The notes under the pieces are model-generated. The model had not been told where the DNA came from. It saw only the letters and a list, made by a program, of their open reading frames with translations, and searched no databases. Below, in pieces: positions 58,470-64,000 of a stretch of DNA of 64,000 bases. Source of the stretch: Phycicoccus endophyticus (GTDB lineage: Bacteria > Actinomycetota > Actinomycetes > Actinomycetales > Dermatophilaceae); assembly GCF_011326735.1 (NCBI RefSeq), contig NZ_JAANCN010000011.1:44057-108056 (forward strand). Reading direction: 5' to 3'. Every line of letters begins with the position of its first letter. The first letter of the stretch is position 1. The position numbers and the translations under genes are program-made.

Positions 58470-59665
58470 GGCGTGCGGACCTTCTCCTCGAGGTGGGTGA
58501 GCTGGCGGGCGAGGGTGACGAGCGCGGCCTCGTCGGCGGGCGCGGGCCCGTGGAGGAGCGCGGCCACCTCGGGCGGGTCCGTGCCGGTGGCCGCGGCGAC
58601 CGCGGCGAGGAGCGCGTCGGCGTCGACACCCGGTGCGAGGCCCAGGCGGCGCGCGAGCCGCCGGCTGCTCGCCTGCCGCAGGACGGCGGCGGCGCGGGCG
58701 TGGTCGGCGGCGGCCCGGTAGAGCTCGGCACGCGACTCGGTGGTCTCCACGGCGCGCACGACCACCGGCAGGGGCTCGGGCACGAGCCGGCCGAGGCGGC
58801 GGCCGCGGGCGACGGCGAAGGCGAGCAGGGCGAGGGTGGCCACGACGAGCCCCGGCCCGGTCCACGCCGGCCACACCGGCTCCTGGGCCGTCGAGGGGTT
58901 GGCGAGGAGGTCCTCGTCGTCGGCGTGCAGCCAGACCACGTGGGCCGACCCCCCGAGCAGGCGCACGACGAGCCCCGCGTGCGCGGACTCGGTGACGAAG
59001 CGGTTCGTCGCGGCATCGGGGAAGCCGACGAGGGTGAGCGCCGGGTGACTCCCGGTGCTCGGCAGCTCGACCGCCGCGTAGCCGACAGCGCCCGCGGCGT
59101 CCCCGCCGGCGAGCGGGAAGCAGCCCTCGCTCCCCGGGGGCAGGGCGCCGCCGGTGGGCACGATCTCCCAGGTGACCCGGGTGACCTCGTCCCCGGGGTG
59201 CACCCAGGAGGCCGAGCAGCCGGCCGGACCGGCCGTCGTGGCGGCGCTGCGGGCGGCGAGGCCGAGGTCGAGGGCGTCGAGCACGGTGGGCGAGGCGTCG
59301 AGCAGGACCAGCCGGTCGGCGGCGGTGGTGCCGGCGAGCAGCCGCCGGGCCGCGGTGTCCGAGAGCAGGTCGGTGTTGCCCACGACGAGCGTGGTCCCCG
59401 GGCCACTGGCGGCGACGGCGTCGGCGGAGCGCTCGACGACGTCGACGGTGACCCCGTGCTGGCGCAGCACCTGGACGAGGGCACGGGTGCCGCCCTGCCC
59501 GGTCCCGTCGGGGTGGAGGTAGTCCTCCGGCGCGGGCCGACCGGCCGCGAGGGCGACGAGGACGCCGCCGAGGACGACGAGCAGGGCCCACCCGAGCACG
59601 GCCCGGGTGCGCCGGGCGAGCCGGGGGGCGTCCAGCGCGGCGGGAGCGACGGCGGTGGCGGTCAT
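58466..59665 (-). CDS. DUF4350 domain protein
   Basis: A 399-residue membrane-anchored protein. It has one helix near residue 25 ('GWALLVVLGGVLVALAAGRP'), then the DUF4350 core 'GTGQGGTRALVQVLRQHGVT' and 'GTTLVVGNTDLLSDTAARRL', a second helix near residue 275 ('LVVATLALLAFAVARGRRLG') and a helical soluble end. It resembles a receptor-like component of the MoxR system. ATG 59665 overlaps the DUF4129 stop by four bases. Confidence 0.85.
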   Translation of the reverse strand: MTATAVAPAALDAPRLARRTRAVLGWALLVVLGGVLVALAAGRPAPEDYLHPDGTGQGGTRALVQVLRQHGVTVDVVERSADAVAASGPGTTLVVGNTDLLSDTAARRLLAGTTAADRLVLLDASPTVLDALDLGLAARSAATTAGPAGCSASWVHPGDEVTRVTWEIVPTGGALPPGSEGCFPLAGGDAAGAVGYAAVELPSTGSHPALTLVGFPDAATNRFVTESAHAGLVVRLLGGSAHVVWLHADDEDLLANPSTAQEPVWPAWTGPGLVVATLALLAFAVARGRRLGRLVPEPLPVVVRAVETTESRAELYRAAADHARAAAVLRQASSRRLARRLGLAPGVDADALLAAVAAATGTDPPEVAALLHGPAPADEAALVTLARQLTHLEEKVRTP

Positions 59666-60279
59666 CCGACCGGCACCGGGCGCGCCGTCTCGAGGCGCTC
59701 GTCGAGGGCGAGGACCGCGTGGGCGGCCTCCTCGCTCGCCCTGCGGTGCCCGTAGCGGACGGCGTCGAACCGGTCGGCCGCCGCCGCCAGCGCCGCCGAC
59801 TCGGCGGGGAAGCGCTCGGCGAGCGCCGCGGCGACCTCGTGCGCGGTGCGGCCCGGCGCGTCGTCGAGGACGACCCGCTCGACGGCGCCGCGGGCGATGG
59901 CGCGCAGCCCGTCGAGCACCGCGCCGTCCCAGTGGCCCCGGGCCAGGGCCTCGCGGGCCCGGGCACGCAGCGCCGAGGCCGGCAGGTCGGGCACGTCGAG
60001 GACCCGGGCGGCCCGCCCGGCGCCGGCGCTGCCCACGTCCCGGCGCAGGACCCGCCACAGGACGAGGGCGAGCGCGGCGAGGACGAGACCCACGGCCACC
60101 GGGACCGCGACCGCGGGCAGCCCGGTGCCGGGGGCCGCGTCGAGGAGGTGGTCCACCCACTCCCGCAGCCGCTCGAGCAGCGAGGGCTGGGCGTGGTACT
60201 CGGCGCCGGCGAGCTCCTCCGTCAGCCAGCGCCGGGCCTGGTCCGCGCTCGGGTCGAGGGGCGCGTCGGCCGGGGTCAT
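59662..60279 (-). CDS. DUF4129 domain protein
   Basis: A 205-residue protein: an N-terminal segment 'DQARRWLTEELAGAEYHAQP' typical of DUF4129 proteins, a single helix ('AVAVPVAVGLVLAALALVLW'), and the soluble domain with 'RARAREALARGHWDGAVLDG' and 'APGRTAHEVAAALAERFP', the family's conserved ending. It lies between the DUF4350 gene and a membrane protein, with 4-base overlaps on both sides. Confidence 0.87.
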   Translation of the reverse strand: MTPADAPLDPSADQARRWLTEELAGAEYHAQPSLLERLREWVDHLLDAAPGTGLPAVAVPVAVGLVLAALALVLWRVLRRDVGSAGAGRAARVLDVPDLPASALRARAREALARGHWDGAVLDGLRAIARGAVERVVLDDAPGRTAHEVAAALAERFPAESAALAAAADRFDAVRYGHRRASEEAAHAVLALDERLETARPVPVG

Positions 60280-61406
60280 GGCCGGGTCAGGGGCCAGGGT
60301 GGCTCGGTGGCGCCCTGAGCGGCCTGGATGAGCCGCACGTCGAGACCCTCGAGGCGCATCCGCTGGTCGACGTAGAGCAGCGCGTCGACCCCGGCGCTGA
60401 AGGGGGTCGTCAGGGCCCCGGTGATGAGCGCGGCGATGCCCGAGACCACGGTCTGGAGCACGAAGAGGTCCGGGCCGTCGCCGGCGCTGGAGACCCCGAC
60501 GGCGAGGAGGAGCAGGAGCACCGAGAGCGGCAGGGCGATGACGTAGGCGGCCGTCCCGACGATGAGCGCGGTGAGCAGGCGGATGCCGAAGACCCGCCAG
60601 AACGGGCCCCGCAGCGGGCCGCCCACGAGGGCCCAGGAGCGGCGCACCGCGGTGAGGACACCGACCCGCTCGAGGACGATCGCCGGGGTCGCGAGCGACC
60701 AGCGCGTGACGACGGCCAGGACCCCGGCGACGCCGAGCAGCACGACGAGCACGACCCCCATGGCCCCGAGCGCTCGCGCGGCGGCGTCCTGGGGGTCCGC
60801 GACGACGAACAGCGCGACGGGAACCCCGACGGCGACCGCGAGGAGCACGAGCGAGGCGACGCCCGTGAGGAGCACCACGCCGACCAGGGGCGCGAGACGG
60901 CCGCGGGTGGCCCGCCACACCTCGCCCATGCCCACCGTGCGCCCCAGCACGGCCTGCCCGACGACCTGGGCGAGGAACCCGGCGAGCAGGATGCCGGAGG
61001 CCGCCTGCCCGAGCGAGGGGAGGTACTGGCCGAGGACGGCCAGGCCGAACCCGTCCGGGACGGTGTCCGACGCGCTGGAGGCCCCGAGCAGGTCGAACTG
61101 CGAGCGCCCGGCGAGCCAGGCGCCGAGGGCCGTCGTCGGCAGGAGGAAGGCGAAGCTCGTCAGCGCGGCGAGCCCGATCGTCGCAGCCGGGTTGCCCCGC
61201 ACCGACTTCAGGACTCCGCCGTAGATGTCACCGAGGCCGAGGGGGCGCAGCGCGACGATGCCGGGACGGAACTCCACGGCGCGGTAGGGCGGGGGCGGTG
61301 GTGCGGCCGGGGGGACTAGGCCGGGTGGGAGCGCCGGGCCCGAGGGCGGCGCGGGGGGCGGTGCGCCGGGGCCGGACCCCGGCGCGACCCAGGGCTGGTC
61401 GCTCAT
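60276..61406 (-). CDS. Multi-pass membrane protein (GdpP-type 'glycerophosphoryl diester phosphodiesterase membrane domain'-like)
   Basis: A 376-residue protein with a Pro-rich cytoplasmic N-terminus ('APPPAPPSGPALPPGLVPP'), a conserved start of the membrane part 'IVALRPLGLGDIYGGVLKSV' and about six helices. It ends with 'VDALLYVDQRMRLEGLDVRL', a signature common to this actinobacterial family next to DUF4129 genes. It heads the five-gene MoxR operon, all coupled by 1-4-base overlaps. Exact role unknown. Confidence 0.8.
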   Translation of the reverse strand: MSDQPWVAPGSGPGAPPPAPPSGPALPPGLVPPAAPPPPPYRAVEFRPGIVALRPLGLGDIYGGVLKSVRGNPAATIGLAALTSFAFLLPTTALGAWLAGRSQFDLLGASSASDTVPDGFGLAVLGQYLPSLGQAASGILLAGFLAQVVGQAVLGRTVGMGEVWRATRGRLAPLVGVVLLTGVASLVLLAVAVGVPVALFVVADPQDAAARALGAMGVVLVVLLGVAGVLAVVTRWSLATPAIVLERVGVLTAVRRSWALVGGPLRGPFWRVFGIRLLTALIVGTAAYVIALPLSVLLLLLAVGVSSAGDGPDLFVLQTVVSGIAALITGALTTPFSAGVDALLYVDQRMRLEGLDVRLIQAAQGATEPPWPLTRP

Positions 61407-61438
61407 GCTCGGGCCCCCTCGTCGATCACGGCGCCACC

Positions 61439-62077
61439 CTAGCCGAGCAGCTCCTGCTCGACCCTCGGAGCGCGGCTGGCCGCGGCGCCCAGTGCGGCCT
61501 GCCGGGCGACGATGCCGGGTTCGTCGCGCATGAGGGTCCAGCCGCGGCGCACGAGCACGAGCGGGGGCTTGCGGCGCTCGCGCAGGTCGCGCAGCAGCCG
61601 CCGCACGAAGGTCACGGCCGGGCGGTGGTGGACGCACCAGGCGCTGTGCAGCATCCCTTCGTCCTCGAGCCGGGCGATGACCTCGGCGGCGAAGATGCCC
61701 TCGGCGAGGACGAGGTCGTCGGGGCCGGCCGTGACGGCCCGACGACCCGTCGCGCGGCTCGTCGCGATGTCGTAGACCGGCGTCGTGCACCGACCGGAGT
61801 CGAGCAGCTCGCGCAGCGCCTCGACGGCGCGGTCGCCGTCCCAGCTGCCCGGGTGGTCCCAGTCGACGATGCCGAGCTCGGGGTGGCGCGGGGCGGCCGG
61901 GTCCTCGGCGTCCCGGTAGAAGTCGTCCAGCCGGAAGACCGGCCAGCCGCGGGCGGCGTGCAGCCGGGCGGCCAGGCGGGACTTGCCGGCACCGCTGGGC
62001 CCGGCGAGGACGACGACCCGGCGCCGGCCGGTCGTGGTCCCCTGGTCGCTGCGCCCGTCGCTCGCCCGCTCCTCCAC
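61439..62077 (-). CDS. Uridine kinase-like P-loop kinase
   Basis: A 212-residue nucleoside kinase-type protein. The P-loop is 'VVVLAGPSGAGKSRLAARLH' (about 21-40), followed by 'VFRLDDFYRDAEDPAAPRHP', with the acidic pair of uridine kinases, and 'IVDWDHPGSWDGDRAVEALR'. 'DDLVLAEGIFAAEVIARL' is also typical. It would phosphorylate uridine or cytidine in salvage. The start is a GTG at 62077. Alone on its strand between the MoxR operon and the short aldehyde dehydrogenase. Confidence 0.82.
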   Translation of the reverse strand: MEERASDGRSDQGTTTGRRRVVVLAGPSGAGKSRLAARLHAARGWPVFRLDDFYRDAEDPAAPRHPELGIVDWDHPGSWDGDRAVEALRELLDSGRCTTPVYDIATSRATGRRAVTAGPDDLVLAEGIFAAEVIARLEDEGMLHSAWCVHHRPAVTFVRRLLRDLRERRKPPLVLVRRGWTLMRDEPGIVARQAALGAAASRAPRVEQELLG

Positions 62078-62129
62078 GGGTGGCCAGTCTAGGGACCTCT
62101 CGAGCGGCCGGGTGACGGCGGGAGAGGCG

Positions 62130-63044
62130 TCAGCGCCCCTTGGGGTGCCAGACGGTCTTGGTCTCGAGGAAGGTGGTCAGCCGCGAGAGGTCCGGCACCG
62201 CCTCGAAGTCAAGCTCGAGGGCCTCCTCGCCCGTTCCCCCCGGGCGCAGCACCCGCTTGAGGTTGTCCGCGGCCGCACGCTCGAGCTCGCCCCAGTCGAC
62301 GCCCTCGGCGCCGGCCGCGCCGGTGAGGTCGATCGCGTTGACGTCGCGGTGCGACGCGAGCCAGGGGGCCACCTCGGCGGTGCGCCCGGTGACGATGTTG
62401 ACGACCCCGCCGGGCACGTCCGACGTCGCGAGGCACTCGGCGAGGTCGACGGCCGGCAGCGGGCGCTCCTGCGAGGCGAGCACGACGCAGGTGTTCCCGG
62501 AGACGACGACGGGCGCGACGACGGACACCAGCCCGAGCAGCGAGGAGGCCTGCGGCGCGAGCACGGCGACGACGCCGGTGGGCTCCGGCGCCGAGATGTC
62601 GAAGTAGGGGCCGGCCACCGGGTTCAGCCCCCCGAGCACCTGGGGGTACTTGTCCGACCAGCCGGCGTACCAGACCCAGCGGTCGACGGCCGCCGAGACG
62701 ACCGCCTCCGCCCGTGCGGCGGTCAGGCCCTCGCCGTCGCGGACGTCCTGGACGAGCTGGGCCCGCCGGCCCTCCATGACCTCGGCGACCCGGTAGAGCA
62801 CCTGCCCGCGGTTGTAGGCGGTGGCCGCCGCCCACCCGGGCTGGGCCTTGCGGGCGGCCACGACCGCGTCGCGGGCGTCCTTGCGCGAGCCCATCGCCGC
62901 GTTCGCGAGGAACCGGGGGGTGCCGCGGCGGCCGGCCGGGGCGGCCAGCACCTCGTAGGACCGGCCGCTCTCGGAGCGGGGGAACTTCCCGCCGATGTAG
63001 AGCTTGTAGGTCTTGCGGACGTCGACCCGCTGGGCGCTCGGCAT
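62130..63044 (-). CDS. Half-length aldehyde dehydrogenase-like protein without catalytic domain
   Basis: A 304-residue protein aligned with the N-terminal half of aldehyde dehydrogenases: 'YKLYIGGKFPRSESGRSYEV', 'AARKAQPGWAAATAYNRGQV', 'EPTGVVAVLAPQASSLLGLV' (the coenzyme-binding start) and 'LATSDVPGGVVNIVTGRTAE'. It then ends, so the catalytic cysteine domain is absent (normal enzymes are about 480-500 residues). The C-terminus 'LETKTVWHPKG' is a recurrent ending of this short actinobacterial group. Members usually sit next to a full-length aldehyde dehydrogenase, but none is adjacent in this window. It probably works as a partner or regulatory subunit, not as an enzyme by itself. Confidence 0.78.
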   Translation of the reverse strand: MPSAQRVDVRKTYKLYIGGKFPRSESGRSYEVLAAPAGRRGTPRFLANAAMGSRKDARDAVVAARKAQPGWAAATAYNRGQVLYRVAEVMEGRRAQLVQDVRDGEGLTAARAEAVVSAAVDRWVWYAGWSDKYPQVLGGLNPVAGPYFDISAPEPTGVVAVLAPQASSLLGLVSVVAPVVVSGNTCVVLASQERPLPAVDLAECLATSDVPGGVVNIVTGRTAEVAPWLASHRDVNAIDLTGAAGAEGVDWGELERAAADNLKRVLRPGGTGEEALELDFEAVPDLSRLTTFLETKTVWHPKGR

Positions 63045-63054
63045 GCGGGCGAGT

Positions 63055-64000
63055 CTAGCGAGGCGGCTGGTCGGTGCCGCCGCCGTGCGGGCCCGGCCGC
63101 GGGCGGGTGGTCTGCTCGAGCAGCTCGACGACGTGCCGGTAGTCCCGCCCGGTCGCCCGGGTCATGCCGAGCTCGCACGTGCGGTTCGCGGAGACGTACG
63201 CGTCGGCGGTGAGCCCCTCGACCTCGGCGGCCTCGGCCCGGGTGGCCGACGCGGTGAGCTCGGGGTGGAGCAGCCCGCGGTCACCGGCGAAGCCGCAGCA
63301 CCCGGCGGCCGCGGGGACGACCACCTCCTCGGCAACCGCCTCGGCGACGCGGCGCAGGTGCTCGTCGACGCCGAGCCGGGTGGTCGAGCACGTCGGGTGC
63401 AGCACGAGACGCCCGACGCGCCGCGGCGGCGGCAGCGCCCCCAGGAGGTCGGTGGCGGCGAGCTCGACGGCGTCCCGCACCCGCACCGACCCGGCCCCGC
63501 CCGGCGGCGGGGTGCGCGCCAGCGTGGTGCGCAGGCCCTCGGAGCAGGACGCGGCGTCGCAGACGACGTCGAGCTCCCCGCCGCGGGTGGCCTCCCACAG
63601 CGCGGCGCTCGTGCGCTCCTCCATGGCGCGCGCCCCCTCGCCCATCCCCTTGCTGCGCCACGGGGTGCCGCAGCACAGGCCCGAACCGCTCTCCGGGGCG
63701 ACGAGGCGCACCCCGGCCCGCTCGCACACGGCGCGCAGGGCCGCGCCGGCGCCCGGGCCGGGCGGGGCGGCCCCGAACATCGTGCCGGTGCACGAGGTGA
63801 AGAGGACGACCTCGGAGCGGGCCGCCTCCGGGCGCGCCGTCGGGGCCGGAGTCCGCCCGGCCCGCCGGTGCCCGCCGGGGGGCAGGTCGCGGGACCACTC
63901 GGGCACGACGTCCGGGTCGGCGAGACGCCGCAGCAGCCGGGTGGCCGCGGCCGGGAGCGCCGGCGGCAGCGCGTCCGCGGTGGTCAGCGCGGTGGAGGCG
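63055..64000 (-). CDS. C-terminal part of an FAD/Fe-S D-lactate dehydrogenase-type protein (runs off the window)
   Basis: About 315 residues are visible, open to the right edge. Two CCG (Cys-Cys-Gly) domains are seen: 'ESGSGLCCGTPWRSKGM' and 'AAGCCGFAGDRGLLHPE', plus upstream 'LFTSCTGTMFG' and 'LHPTCSTTRLG', the four-Cys arrangement of heterodisulfide-reductase-like iron-sulfur modules in Dld/GlpC-type proteins. The frame continues upstream of any ATG, so the FAD-binding part probably lies beyond 64000. The stop is at 63055-63057, close to the short aldehyde dehydrogenase. Confidence 0.78.
   Translation of the reverse strand, partial: ASTALTTADALPPALPAAATRLLRRLADPDVVPEWSRDLPPGGHRRAGRTPAPTARPEAARSEVVLFTSCTGTMFGAAPPGPGAGAALRAVCERAGVRLVAPESGSGLCCGTPWRSKGMGEGARAMEERTSAALWEATRGGELDVVCDAASCSEGLRTTLARTPPPGGAGSVRVRDAVELAATDLLGALPPPRRVGRLVLHPTCSTTRLGVDEHLRRVAEAVAEEVVVPAAAGCCGFAGDRGLLHPELTASATRAEAAEVEGLTADAYVSANRTCELGMTRATGRDYRHVVELLEQTTRPRPGPHGGGTDQPPR

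Noticed and set aside
57496..59484. N-terminal extension of the DUF58 gene in the same frame
   Set aside because: The extension runs antiparallel in frame over the MoxR and DUF4350 genes and has no similarity; the ATG at 57495 gives the normal DUF58 start and couples to MoxR.

Overview
The window is very G+C-rich DNA with dense, short-overlap operons, many GTG starts, a monomeric NADP isocitrate dehydrogenase, a DUF222/HNH (13E12-type) protein and a Wzc-like autokinase of the Gram-positive kind. This points to an actinobacterium, most likely Micrococcales (an Intrasporangiaceae-like genus). The lineage is an inference from gene content, not a measured placement. No rRNA, tRNA, CRISPR array or intact mobile element was seen.

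Layout. (1) 1-4.6 kb: a divergent PucR-type regulator and three coupled genes resembling the E. coli oxamate carbamoyltransferase subunits (DUF2877/AllH, FdrA/AllF, DUF1116/AllG). (2) 4.5-9.1 kb: membrane protein, folD, mdh, an aquaporin, a cupin. (3) 9.1-13.1 kb: a four-gene chain predicted to convert UDP-GlcNAc to a UDP-diacetamido-uronic acid. (4) 13.2-15.4 kb: icd, preceded by a perfect palindrome. (5) 15.6-16.5 kb: a gene scar, with a shattered copy of a CapD/FlaA1-like dehydratase followed by a frameshifted C-terminus of an IS1634-like transposase. (6) 16.6-32.2 kb: a Wzx/Wzy-type exopolysaccharide locus with glycosyltransferases, an EpsG-like polymerase, a deacetylase-like protein, two sulfotransferases, an acetyltransferase, an FkbM methyltransferase, a flippase, an aminotransferase, an initiating sugar transferase, a truncated WecA-like gene, a CapD-like dehydratase, a LMW tyrosine phosphatase and a Wzc-like kinase. 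Its centre (about 16.7-27 kb) has clearly lower G+C than the flanks, which suggests horizontal acquisition. (7) 32.3-39.3 kb: a secreted Asp-box protein, then sulfate activation genes (cysQ, tauE-like, an unusual APS kinase, cysD, cysN) and exonuclease III. (8) 39.3-46.7 kb: lipoprotein, DUF222/HNH protein, galK, trpS, RNA-ligase-like protein, a GT4 mannosyltransferase-like gene and manC. (9) 46.7-54.3 kb: an ABC exporter with a divergent MarR/GbsR-like regulator and a clear operator-like palindrome, an M20 amidohydrolase and nucleoside salvage genes (cdd, deoA, add). (10) 54.3-64 kb: RDD and SpoIIM-like genes beside a tightly coupled DUF58/MoxR/DUF4350/DUF4129 operon, a uridine kinase, a half-length aldehyde dehydrogenase and the C-terminal end of an Fe-S/FAD D-lactate dehydrogenase-type protein.

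How the parts may work together. The most interesting system is the pairing of an exopolysaccharide locus holding two sulfotransferases with a neighbouring PAPS supply and recycling set (CysDN, APS kinase, CysQ). No PAPS reductase is present beside them. This suggests that the cell builds a sulfated surface glycan, which would be unusual for this group; it is an inference. The oxamate carbamoyltransferase-like cluster under a PucR regulator is a second system worth testing.
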